From contig JAODUO010000059.1 of NCBI GenBank assembly GCA_025642075.2, positions 364,501 through 428,500 on the forward strand: a DNA stretch of 64,000 nt, read 5' to 3'. The translations under genes were made by a program, and so were the position numbers. Origin of the DNA: Ridgeia piscesae (lineage: Eukaryota > Annelida > Polychaeta > Sabellida > Siboglinidae). Below the pieces are notes generated by a model that saw nothing but the letters and a program-made list of their open reading frames with translations, did not search any database and had not been told where the DNA came from. Shown one piece after another: positions 44,788 through 58,600 of this stretch. Numbering within the stretch: the first letter of the stretch is position 1; every line of letters begins with the position of its first letter.

Positions 44788-47700
44788 CATGTCACAAAGC
44801 GTCGACGTTTCCCTACAAATTACCAATAATGCAGTTCGCTTTCGAGTCATCTACTAAGTGTACGTATTAATCCATGATCACCCCTAAAACAGAACCCAAT
44901 ATCTATATTTCCCAAATACCGTGTTTTAAAAGAAAACATTTGTTTCGACTCCATAACGGAAGTGCGTTTGTTAGGGCTAACCTAACCAAACGCACTTTTA
45001 TAGATTCTTCGACTTCAAATATCTACATACATATCTGGTATTTGTGGCTTAGACCGAGTGCAGTTAGTTTGGGGAAAAATGACAATTTGAACAAGACTCG
45101 TTATAATTACTTTTATTGACAGACTAGCATCGTAGACAATAAATGTGACGTGGCAGGGTCATTGCTCAGCAGTTTTAGCCCATTGATGCCTCCGCCAATT
45201 ATGCCAACACAGAAAGCCGATTGTCACATTCACAGATTACATTATGATCGATTGTTGGCAGATTATATTTAAAACGGCATTGGCATTCATCATCACAGAA
45301 TTTGATACTCAAAATAAATAAACTGAAATGTAATAATTAATAAATAAATCACATACATTAATCAACCCTGCAATCAAGCAGTATTATCCTACCTAGTCTA
45401 CAAAACAAAGTACAAATACACATACATTTATTTATTCATAGTTAATAAGTATTCTTTAATAGCCACCATTTCAAAGCAGCACACCTAGAAAGTATCCTAG
45501 TGAAGGTCAATATGGCACATAGACACACTGCTGGTGGTACAAATTTCCTAAATCCTGGTAGACAGAACAGTGGACTGGTCTTTATGAAATTACACATTAG
45601 GAAGCAGAACCACATATTACATATACCTGCGCACAATCTATGCAAGATTTACAATTTTAACAGTTTACAATACTTTTGATGTATGCATAACACCATGCAT
45701 TAATCTTTCGAATTGTGTGCAATTCTGAAATGCTAGCTATTTAACATGAGGTGCAACTTATTGTGACAGTTCTACAAACAAGACATGCACATTATAAATA
45801 TATACAACACACCACAAGACACCTATTTGTTAAGTAAACATACATGGCCTTATTTGCTAATAAGTTACATTCTAAATATACTAAGCAAGACATTAGGAGG
45901 TTGGCTATCCTGTAGAAGTTGCATGTTGTCTAATGAAAACAAAAATTGAAACAATACATCACTGTCGAAATATTACAATTCAGAATTCAGTTTTCCTTGT
46001 TTTGTTTAATGAACTACTTGAGAATAAAATACCAGGAATAAAAGGTAGACGATATGTGAATGTGTTCACTTCTTAAAGCAATTTGAGACATGCCTGCACA
46101 TTGGGTGTTATGACCACTAAAAGACCATACGGTCTTACCCAAAGCAAAAATGCTTTAGTTACTACAACTTTACAATGATGTAAAATTATATACAGCTATA
46201 ACTAGTATGACAGGCAAGTTGGTCAACAGCTTGCACACAAAAACGTCTACATTTATTAAAAGATCTACAGTGAGGGAATGTTAGCAACATCTGTCAAACG
46301 TTTCCCAATTCTTATAGCAGTACCCAGGGAATGAAAACAACAGACGCATCATAATCAAAATGATAAAATAATAATATACTAATCAGAGTGTTTAAAAGGT
46401 TACCAGAATATGAAAAAGTCAAAGCAACGTTATCTCATCCATGTTCTGAGTTGCTTAGATTTGCATGTGTCACAATGTTTCAGAACTCTCTTAGCAACAG
46501 TATTTCCATTTGAGGGAACATTGTATACATAAATATATATAATAGAATGCTTACATTTATCATGGCAGTATTCACAGACATTCAGCTTAATTAAAGTACA
46601 CACAAATCAGTTCTTGCCAACGATGCCCTTTAATGTTGTTAAAATCTTTGGTTCTGTCCATATCTGAAGCCGTTCAAATTTTAACACCATAAGTTAGGTT
46701 TTTCATATTTCTTACCTCCTTGCACTGTTCTAATTACTACTACAACATGTACCAAACGATGCAATAAATACTTTCATAGTAGCTTGTATAAGTGATCTAA
46801 AATTACTGCATCAGAACTACCAATATTATTAGTTTTCAAATGCAAACACTGCAAGTTCCTGGTGATCAGTTTCTACCATGAAAGGTTAACCTACAGTATG
46901 TATTCATCATCCCTGGTAAATATAGAGCCATCACACTAGCTGTTACGCATGCCTTTAATGGGATGTAAGTATGCGTGTCTACACGAGATCAACAGCATTT
47001 CAAGTTGCATAAAGTTACATCTATATATGATGCATTCGAAAGAGTATAGTTACCTTAAAGAAAATGAACAACTATCTTCACATACCAGATTGTCAGTAAA
47101 ATATGTTCAACTCGATCAACACAAAGACAGGAGCAGTGTTTGCCTTCCAGACAATTACCATTACACCACTTTATCTTCACCATAGAACCCATAGGAACCT
47201 AGCCAGCAACAGACCATTGTCACTATAATTGTGACCTAACCATTAATCACCATACACAATACAAGTCAGATAATGCCCCCTTTTAAGTCATGCAAACTAG
47301 CAAGTTGTAATCATTTCACTGCATAATGGATTTAAAAACTTTCCGTCTGTACAGTTAAATCTGCAGCCTCTTAAGAATATGCTGGCACTTTACAAGGACC
47401 GATTTCCCGACACAATTATGTACACCTTTTTATAGCCAACAACCAAACAAAATTATATTTGATAGGCATTCAACAGAAACAATAAAAATATGAGCACTGC
47501 AAGCAGTGGGATAAAGCAGACATAAATAACAATAAAATAATTAACCTGGAACAGCGAGTCCCATCGACCCCTACATATTTTAGCATCAGGTTCTTACATA
47601 ATATACGTTCACTACATCTACACTATATCTTCATATCTTTGCAGTAATAAACACTTGTATCCACATACAGAAACAAACTCATGAAATATATAAAACACAA

Positions 47701-48204
47701 AAATGCATATTATACCTGGCATGCAAGGTTCTTATGAGTAGTTAATTCCTAATGCCCACTTCCATTTGCTTCCATTTATTATAACGACCTCCACCTTGCA
47801 GAACAGTGATTTCCCAAAACGTTCACCCCTGTTAAATAAATGCTATTGTTTTGCAATGATGGTATTTAGTTTTTTTATATTGAAACTGGTGCTGTTCCCC
47901 TTCTACCACTACATTTCTCCTTACATCAGCTGCATGAAACTTAAGCTTCAACTGGAAAAAAATGTTATCATATTCCATCCATGTTTTAAGTATATAAATA
48001 GTAAAAAATTATTTGCTAACATCATGTACTAAATCCCTACTAAGCATTAAACACAAATTGTGCCATAATTAATGATGCTCACTCAAGTCACTGGGCAAAC
48101 TACAAGGCTAATATAATCATGATAGTGTTTTTCTACATTACCAGCATTCTGAGGCAGAAAGCTTTGCTTGTCTACATCTCATTCAGGAAAGAGCACTGAA
48201 GACA
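44788..48204. other. intergenic and boule 3' flank, no gene recognised
   Basis: AT-rich, CpG-poor and free of recognisable transposons or arrays. On the minus strand the first canonical AATAAA after the boule stop is at 47775-47780, giving a 3' UTR of about 430 bases if used. Others lie further away, for example near 45111 and 45427. Confidence 0.4.
47775..47780 (-). terminator. candidate boule poly(A) signal
   Basis: AATAAA on the minus strand about 425 bp after the stop codon; the first canonical hexamer downstream of it. No cleavage-site evidence. Confidence 0.3.
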
Positions 48205-49630
48205 TTAGGATGTTACTTTTGCCTGTGGTGTAGGAGGTGGTGTCAAAAGAGTAGCCTCTATCGTCTCAGCAGTGTCACACTTGTCCTTTGTGATGACACT
48301 AATTGGTGTTCCATTGCTCGTCTTTGTGATAATGCGCTGTCCTGGTCCCTGCATGGCTGCCATTTTCATGGGTGGCGTGGCTCGGGGGCTGTACGTGACA
48401 CTGGACTGTGTGTTGAGCACTTTTCGAGGAGTAGGGGCCATGGGACGTTTGTAGGCAACTTGGCCAGTCTTCTGTGTAACTGGGATGATAGAGGTCGGAG
48501 TAGGTGGCAATGTGGTCTGGTATTCTGCAGCATTAGCGTTGATTGCATGTGTGAACATGGTAGCGACTGTTGGTGCGATTCCTTCAACATAGCGGGGCTG
48601 CATTCCCACCATACTGGGGTCCATAACCATACTGCCCTGAAAAGACGGCATTCCTATAGTTTGTGCAGCTGAACGACATCCAACTTTATACAACCTTCTG
48701 CATAGCATATTCCTTGTTTTCTGCATTTAATTTATCAAATAAAATATATATCTATCAGTCTAATCACTGTACATAGTAAGAACTATCTGATATAGAACTG
48801 TGATATATCTGCTCTTCCTAAATTATAAAATCTAAAGCTGTATTCACACAGAATAAAAGCTGTAAACTAAGTGGCTTAGTTAAGTAACTGGTTTATACAA
48901 TCACTTTAGTACACCACACTTCAATCAATCACTGTTCAACAGAAGATGGTAGGTGGCTAAATTTCAGCAAACTGGCTAGAGTATATATGGACAGTAATTT
49001 TCCGTTAAAAAATCAATTCCATGTACATATTCTTACAAAATCAGCAAATATGTTTCAAACTACACATTTTTAGTTTCAAAAATGGAAAATTCTGTTTCAA
49101 ATTACATGTTTCCTGCTTCGAATGACATTTCTTATTTAAAACAGCAAACTTGCATATTACATTTTAAATATATTTCTGGAGTAATTTCTATTAAAATTAC
49201 ATACTTTATTTTTAAATGAACTCCAGGAATTTTTTTAATTCAGGTTCTGTATTATCAGAATATGAATTAAAAAAATTCCTGGAGTTCATTTAAAAATAAA
49301 GTATGTAATTTTGTCAATGATGTCTGAATCTAAGTAAACCTACTGAAAAGTGTGTTCGCTCATAGCATAAGTGGGAAATACATTTTTAATAATAAAACAA
49401 ACTTTGAAGTTTGAAGACACATAATATCAAAGCAATGAAAACCAATCCCCTTAGAAATGTGATGAACTGTGTCCTACCTCAGCGGGGGCGGTTTCTATCA
49501 CTGAGCCATCAGCAATATCACCTGGCTGGAAAGCAGCCTGAGGTGGCAACTGAGCATAGATCACCTCAGGAGGCACAGTCTGCATTGGGTACATGTACTG
49601 GCTGGCCGCAATAGTTGGAGTAGCTGGGCT
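48205..49630 (-). CDS. boule exons: C-terminal tail
   Basis: Exons 49630-49478 (51 codons) and 48636-48205 (143 codons and stop). They encode IAASQYMYPMQTVPPEVIYA and AAFQPGDIADGSVIETAPAE, then a Pro/Thr/Met-rich tail with repeated TP motifs (LPPTPTSIIP, MAPTPRKV, SPRATPPMK, LLTPPPTPQ) and basic patches. These TP and SP sites could be proline-directed kinase targets (inference). The acceptor at 48637-48638 was chosen because it is the only nearby pyrimidine-rich AG that keeps phase 0. Confidence 0.85.
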
Positions 49631-52600
49631 CTGCAACAACAGCACCAATGCCACTCACAACAGCAACGCACTACTAATACAACAAGTACTTTAGATACAA
49701 GAATGTTAATATCTTCTTAAATTTTAAGTGTTCATATATTATTACTCAACCCTTGCCAATTTTGATACATGTGTACAAATTCACATACTGTGAATTTGTA
49801 AGCAGACCAAAATTAATTTACATAAACAGGTGTCCACTCACTGGCTGCATAGACAATCTTTTATTTTAAAATGTCATCTGTTATCTGTGACACAAAGTCT
49901 GAGAACACTGTCCTAGTATATAGTTAGAGTATTTGAAAAAATAGCCATACCGGAGGTGCAGTCCAGCGCCAAGGACTTGCAGCAGCCCATTGAGTTGCAG
50001 TGGCAGCAGCCGTCTGAATAGTAATACACATTTGTCAACACCACACAGCCATAGGTCAGATTTCTTTTATCATGTTTTTAGAAAGCAGTGTTAACCATCT
50101 CTCTGCTAGAGCCCTCAGATGCTGTATTCCCAAATATTGCATTCCCATGGATGCCATGTCTGTGGGTGTGCAATCCCGTTTAGTGAGTGCCATGTGGACA
50201 AGGTCATGTGCTAGTCTCGTCACAGCATATGTTGAAAATAATATGCTATACACAACCTGAATATGTCAATTATATGTGAAACATAATTAACATATAAGTG
50301 TCTATTAATTTTTCAAAAGTAGGCCGAATGTGGTCATCCGCTAAATTGGCTTATAAACAGAGTAGATACAAATTGTTTTAACAATGTTAAATAAACATAA
50401 TGTGAACATAGAATGGATGTACATGATTTACGGCAGCTACATGGAGCTCGGGGCTTACCTAACATCGGTAATTTATCGCAGGTGTCGCTAAATATATTGT
50501 CTTCACAAATTCCTGTTTTATGGTAACCCCAAAGTAAACATAACCCTAACTAAGCTAACTTCAGAGATTAGTGTTTCCTACATGTCAACAGGTCAGACAA
50601 AATCAGAGATGAACACTTTCTACACTTCAGATCCAACTTGGCAAAACAAAGCATTGTACACTGTCAAACTCAGAAACAATTCTAATGTAGTACACTTACT
50701 GGTGATTGGTAGGTGAAGTTTGGCTGGGAAACATACATTGGCTGACCGTGAGGCACCATCATTGGGTAGGCTGGCTGTTAAAAACAGAACAAGCATCACA
50801 AATGTGTTCATGGGTAAGCAGGCAGCTTGAATTTAGAATTTTTTCTTACACTTGTTGGTGCTTCATTTGACTGCATATGAATAATGTGACATCATTTACA
50901 CGTCTTGCCTACAAGGAGCAACAAGTATACAAATTAACACAAACCAATGTGGTACACATTTCTTGTGTGACATCCAACAGAACCAATGTGCTGAGCTATA
51001 AACTTGCTGGCTGCCAATAAAGTATATTCAATCAAAACTAGATATGAGTGAGTCAACTGGTGTACATGGTTGTGACTACATTTTGTATAATTTGCAATAT
51101 GTCAGTAGCAGCCAATATGTTCTGGCAATAAGGCTGCAACACATACAACATACCAACCAACTTCTGCTAAAAATAGCCACCATGAAAAGGTCCAACTGGT
51201 TACATTTCCATGTTTACATCACTGAGCAAAATGGCTGGCAGATACATTGTCAACGCTACAAGAGCAATTTACTTGCATGAAAGGTGGGTTTGACTGTAAC
51301 TTGTAATTTGTCAACAATTGCAATTTTAGAACTGTGTAATCCTAATATATTAGTTCAACATTATAATTGTAATAAGGTCTTTATAAATCTTGTGTCAGTA
51401 ATGAACTAAACCTTGAAACCAAGAATTTGTGAATTTGAAGAAAATACTCAAATCTATGAAATACTGTACATTAACCTATTAGAAGCATTGTATCAATAAC
51501 TGAGGTTCAACAGTGTTGTGTAACTATAGCCAACAATTGTAACTGAGCCCATCACTAACCTGCAATAATTAACAAATAGTAGACAAATGTAAGATTTATT
51601 TATGGAGCTTAAGGAAGCTTTATGAAAACATAACAAACACCACTACTGCTTCCGAAGTAGTTATTATGTGCTATAGTATAACACAGCAACAAATAAACAA
51701 ATTTGGTAGGTTTCGATAAATGATGCACTACCAAATTTGGAATCATGCAGCAATGAACACTAAAACTGCAGCCATTCATAACATACACCAGTTACTGCTG
51801 TACTTGTTTCTTTCAACATATAGTTATGTGGTCAGACCCAATTAAATTACTCAGATGGTATACTTTTTTTTAAATAAATCAACAATTTAATTTTGAAAGT
51901 AGTAGGCACATGTTGATAAAGATGGCACTTTTTAAAGTTTTACTTAAATCCTACAATTTTGTAAAATAAAATATTTACATTTAAAACAGTTTCAAGTGTT
52001 ATACATGATGTACCGAGTAGGTCAAACACTTTTAACTCTTTACCGTGCAAACCAGTCACTTTGTGGGCCTTTTGTTTACCATTATCAGATCCTTCTTTTG
52101 CCTTAACCACCCAGTTCAAACTGCGACCTAAGTTCTATGTAGGTCATGAAAAGATGTGCCGTCATCATTTTGTGAAAAAATCTTTTCATTTCCAAATTAA
52201 GCGAGTTTATTTGGAAAGATGTTGAAAGTGCGTTCGGCTAGTTGACCTCCAACATCGTGTGGTATTTGGCAGAATTTACACCGAGATCATTTCTCGACGA
52301 TTTGGAGTTGGATATCAATCTCTGCAACGCGATTAATGTTGACAATGATCATGGAAACCTCATTATCTTCCAACTATGTTGTCTGTGCGACTCTTCAATG
52401 TTGAGATAGGAAGAAAACAACCCATAGATGGCATCTTCATTTTGTCGATACAGCTGTTGATCAGAGTCAGTACCTTGTTTTGGTTTATTTTAGGGTATTT
52501 TATTAGTATGGTCCTTAACCCATTTTATCCAGAATACGATTCTAGTCGTAGTTACCCTTTTTATCCGGAATACGATTCTAGTCGTAGTTTGCACTTGACA

Positions 52601-55600
52601 CGGCTTCCCTGCACTCCCGACGTTTTGGCATCCAATTGGCTGGTTAACACCGAATGACGTCAGTATATTGGGATCACTAGGAAACCCATATTTTTCAACC
52701 AATCAGTGCCGTTCTTTGGGTATTTGCAGTACAAAGCGGGTATCCCCAAGCTAAAGTGAAATCAAAGATGGCGTCGAGTCGCAAAGACCATTAAATGTTG
52801 ATGTATTTTGAAGGATAACTCCACTAATTTACTTCATACTGGTGATGACAAGAAGGCAGACAAGTAGATAGACGATATAAGATGGACGGTTATGGTATTT
52901 GATGCGACATTTGTCCGTGAAGACATACTTTGAAACCATTGAAGTGGGGTCAACCGACATCGGCATCCATTTTCGCCCACCTTGCACCAGGGCATATTTT
53001 TGGTGCCAACAAAGTTAAGATTATTTCCAACGACGGTAACTACTTCATAAATAAAGTGACGTTGAAATGTTGAACAAAGTTGTTACTTTAGAGTACTTCT
53101 TTATAAGAAATGAGCCACACAATTATACATCGTTGACAGAAAATATTTCACAAATTTTCATAATTCCACTCAGCAGCGCCACATGTTAGCGATTCAATCG
53201 ACTGACAGGGGGGTATTACAAAAAATGTACATGAGATTATTATCAAAGATGTGTGGACAAGTTGTATATGTTTATTTTCAGCAGACTAATGCAGAAAATA
53301 AACTTAACTTGCTCATTGACATGTTGCTTCCTTCATGGCGAAAACGTCAGGTGAAAAGTAATGTGACAAATCTCAACATAGGTTTGAATTTATTGAGCAT
53401 GTTTTGCCATATGCCACATAATATATGATAAAACTATGAGTTTGTCGATGCGACTTGTCCATTTTAAATGAAGGCCTGTCATTTTTAATGCTGACAGACT
53501 GGTTTGAGGAAATGATCAGAAACTGGTTGCAACTCATCTGCACTAACTTCAGGATAAAATGGTTTAAAAGAGGTGCTTAACAAAGGCAGGGCTCAATACT
53601 AACGCTTGTCCAGGACGACAGTGACATGAGTGACAAGTACATTGCCCAGGACAATGGAACAAGTTGACACTAAAATGGTTGAATTATTTGACTCATTGAC
53701 ATCATATCAATATAAAAGGAAGCTTCCCGGCAGTCCATCTCCTATATAAGCTTTGTCACTATGTTTTCATTTCACAATGTCACTAATACTAACAGTCATC
53801 AGATTTGCTAGAATCTTTAAGTCTAATGTTCAAGTTTAGGTTTAAGCATGACAAAGATGGCAATGACTCCCAATCAAAGGTTAACAGAGCAGAATCACAA
53901 CAAAAGTACGATAGGCAGAAGTGAGAAAAATGTCATACCAGCATGGAAAAATCACTTCGAATTGGTTGAGTGATTGATGCTATCAATGATGATAACATTA
54001 TTATCATGCTTTGGTTCTTGGAATATGCTGAATTGTTACATTACCTTCTAACCTCAATAAACACACTAGTGAATCGGTTACCATCTGGCTAGTTGTTACG
54101 TGCTGTCATTGAAAATCACTTCACCACACAACCTTTTGGTAGGACCAAGTAGATTTCTGGCGGGGTAAGTGGTCATGATTTATTTTTGTACTTGTCCTAC
54201 TAGACAAGTGCTATCTGTGAGTTAGTGGAGAACTCCGAGAGCAGATCAGTCAAGCCATATCTTACAAAGTTACATGGTGGATAAATTAAAGTACCTAAAT
54301 GCAAGTTGCTTGCATTTATCAAACCTGGTGGTGCATACTAATTCTATATCACAACTTTCAGGCAGAACTAAAAGGTTTACACGCTGGTTCATCATGTATG
54401 AAAATGTCAACTTGCGATGTGGGGATGATCGGTTATATCCAGTAGCAGTGACAACTAGAACATTTCTCAGCTATACAAAATAACACTATATTTAGGGACA
54501 ATACAGGACATGGTGAAAGCAGTAACAATTCATTCCAGTTAACAAAACGAGGTGCGCAAATTTCATTATTAGGTGGTAACAACCATTTTCTATTAATGAA
54601 AGTGTGTAATATTATTGTGTTGTTATGAAACCAGAGGCCAGGAATAAACAGAAACCAACAAGTATCCCAAATACAGCAGAACTGTGGACAAAGAGAAAAC
54701 AACTCAGTAGAACAACAGTGCATGCTTGGCATGCTTTGCAAAGTAACTAGCATTCCTTCAAAAATAATAAAGAATGAACGTGGAACAAATAAACAGTCAG
54801 CTGCAGGCACAACAGCACTTCATCTCGCTCACCGTGCTGCTGCAAATTCCATGTTTTCTCATAAACTCTCCAACAGCAGTGCTTCCATTGGTAGTCTTGA
54901 TTTAGCCCTTTGGCAAACCGTCAAATGGCTTTTAAATGACTAACTGACAACTTCTTGGACAGTTATCTTAATGATGTTGCCATTATATTTACTTTTAGCA
55001 AGCTCCTGTTTACCCTTCATACCTAAAATGCAATGGAGCCCATGGAGCATGCTCTATTCTAAAAATACTAAGGATGCAAACAGGAGGTTGGCTATGTGCT
55101 GCCTGTAATGAGTCACATTTGCTGCAATGTATTTTATACATACACAAATGTGTTATAACATTCAAACCTAACATTCTGATTAACTACAATAATACCAAAC
55201 AGCTGCACTGTAAATTAATCCAACTGATATCATATTATCAATTTGTGTCAGGTTATATAATAAGCATACCAACATGTACGTATATTTTTAACAAACTACA
55301 AATAGTTGAAACAGATAATAGAAATGTGTAATGCATCAGCCAATTCTTCTACGCAATAAATGCAGAGGCTGGTGCATTCAGTTTCCCAGCAGTTGTCTTT
55401 GGCAGACTTGTTTGTTTATTGGCCAAGTTTCTGTTTCGTCATACTGTACCACATTACCATGTTTCACAAAGATGTATGTTTAGAAAACACCCATTATCAG
55501 TTCAATTTAGACTAAAAATAACACACAAAAATACAAAACAGTAATTACCTGAGGAGTTGTCGGCACTGGGTAGCCTTCCTGTGGGTGGAATACAGCCATA

Positions 55601-58600
55601 CCATTCTGATAGGTATAAGGCACGCCATTTGTAAAGAGGATGGTCCCAGGAGAAACACTCTGTTCTGAAAAGTGTCACCACAACAATGGTTTTATAAAAA
55701 TAATGACAGCTTGAAAAAGCCTGATATATAGAATTATACACATCAAGCAAACAGTGTTTCCCGTGAGTAAAATGATGGGCGAGGTGTAGGATGGGCTGAG
55801 CGAGCACTGAATGCGTGATGCACATTATGTGGGTGTTGGGAGATGGTCACCTAGAACTATTTTAAAAACTCTTCAAAATGGTGCAGTGCATTCTGAAGGG
55901 TGTTTTAATCTATTCCCTGTGAAATAGAGAGGAACCAAATGCATAACTACAAGAAATACAGAAAGAAATAGCAATGAGGTAATAATTCTGGCATATTTTT
56001 TATTAAAGTGGCTCAGAAAAACAGCGAGGTGGCCTACCTCGCTCATCACATAGCAAGGGAAACACCACAAACATTTACTTTTTCCAACAAAATTACAGCT
56101 GATCTGCTTAGCCCATGTGAAATTTTTACTTGGTAGCTGCTGCATTTTTTCCAACTGAAAAACAACATTTTGGTTTGATTAAAATTAACCTCACTGCTCA
56201 AATTAGAACCAAAACCGCTGCCAGTTTACAGACCAGATACAGGAAGAATTGTTTACAGACCAGATACAGGAAGAATTGCACTCCATTATACATATATAAA
56301 TCTATTACAACAAACAATAATTGCATTCATGATCACAATAGTCTTGTGCATAGCTGTTGTCACTATCCCAACTACAATACAAGCAGTGAGGTATGGGTCT
56401 GATCTGTTCCATTTGTTTTTAAATTACATCTCTTACCATGCTGTCTGTTATACAGGTAAACACAATGGCTAAGTCATTATCATTAATGTAATCATGATTG
56501 TAATTACTTGATTACAATTACATGCCAACAAGTACAAGTAATAAGGACGGGACGAATCTGGAATTTCACTCGAATTGAATATCCTCAAAATTTTGAATAC
56601 GAATCGAATAGGAATATTCAGTGGCTTCAAATTCGGTATCGAGATGTCTTGCCAGAATATGGCATCATTTGGTGGCCATAGGCACAGGTCCATGCTGGAG
56701 TTGTCGGTATCGTGGCCATACGTGGCCATGATCTTTTTGTTTACTTTCTGACCTAACCATGAATAACTTTGTACAACCACCATACTTCTCATATGTCTTA
56801 CGTACATATACATACACTAGGTTACAAAATAAAATCATTTACATTCTTGTAAAGAATAAAATTAAGAAAACAAACTCTTGCAAAACTCGACATGATCTAC
56901 AGCAGCTACGCGGAGCTCAACACTACAGAATACCCAAACATTCCAAATGTTGAGCATCATTTTTGTGATGGCTTGATAGACTTATTGCTAGGCAACAGGT
57001 CATCTGATCAGTAGGTCAATTATGCCGTCCCTATTTTTGATGACTGTTTTTAAATGAAACTCACCATACATCCTTGTGAATGCCTGCAAAAAAACAGAAC
57101 CAATTAATATTTAGCCAGATGAGTTGCAGCCATTTCATCATTTCCACAAAATCAATCTGTCAGCATTAAAAATTACATAACTTTATTATTTCTCAATCAA
57201 TTTTAAACGTGATACACCATTAGAAAGTAGATCAAATAAACTATCAAGTCACATTGACAAACTTGTAGTTTGATAACATACATTATATGTGGCATATGGC
57301 AAAACATGCCTAATAAATTCAAACCTATGTTGAGGTTTGTCACATTACTTTTCACCTGACATTTTCACTGTGGAGGAAGCAACATGTCAACAAGTAGAGT
57401 TTATTTTATGCATTACTCTCTTCTGAAAACAAAGGTATCAAATTTGCCCAATATCTTGGATAATAATTATCATTATGTGAATTTTTTAGTAATACCCTCA
57501 TATCAGTCGACTGAGTGGAATTATGCAAATTTGTGAAATATTTTCTGTCAACGATAATTTTTGTGGCTCACTTCTTATAACTAATAAAAAGCACAAGTTC
57601 TAGCATCGTATTCCGGATAAAATGGGTTAATTCATTTTTGTTAGATATAGTCCAGGAGCTGGCCTGTAGGCCCATATACACTCGGTACTTACATTTGAAT
57701 GTTAATTTACAGATTCTACTACACTGTTTTGTAGTCGAACACAGCATCATGCTCAATTTTCAGTACTTCTTACCATGACTTATGATCATGCTATACAGTG
57801 AATATATTATGACTACGGATTTGAAATGTAACACCTTCTTTGTACTCTACACAAGTTATAATTCCATTAAATGGCTTATTTTATAATATGCGACGGTCGC
57901 AACCCAACAAATTTTGTATCATATAATGATGCAGTGATCAATTATGGATTAAATGAATGAACATTGCTGCGATGACACCATTATCTGCATGCCCATGATG
58001 GGATATGTACAGGAGTGGTCTGGCCCCGAAAGTGACACTTTGCATTTTGGTCACTAGGGATAAAACACTCCTGCTGGAATCTGAAATAATTTTATTGTTC
58101 TCATTACATCAATACAGAATGGGTCCACCAGCTACAGCAATGCATGCCTCGCATCTATGCCGTATACTGCATTGTACGGTTTTGGGGCACCAGGAATCTC
58201 ATCAGATCAGTCAGTGTAGTCTGTGCCTGCAGTTGCATGTGAACAGCTCAGCCCAACTGATCTCACGTGCTCAACAGGATTCAAGTGAGGTGAGCATGAT
58301 GGCCATTTAATCTGCTCCTGTTGCAGGTGAATGACTGAATGAAGTCTCAATGAACCACTAACGTTATTTGTTTGCAAAGAGGTGTAACTGGTGTTGTCAT
58401 TTTTTTAATGTACAATATCCTGTCCACTATTGCATTAGCCATATCATTTTAGCTTCATGTAAGTATACAACCTAAGTGTTCTAGAAAATCTAAACAAATA
58501 ATAAGACTGTCTTACCTGTTTTCGAATTGCTGGTCCGATATTCAGTTTCCTGTCTTTAAAGATCAGGTTGTCACCCTAAAAAAGTTATTTAAGTCCTTTG

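Noticed and set aside
56545..57033. Possible MITE with GGACGG and CCGTCC ends and CGAAT-rich interior
   Set aside because: The matching ends are only six bases long and no flank duplication was found, so I could not support an element.
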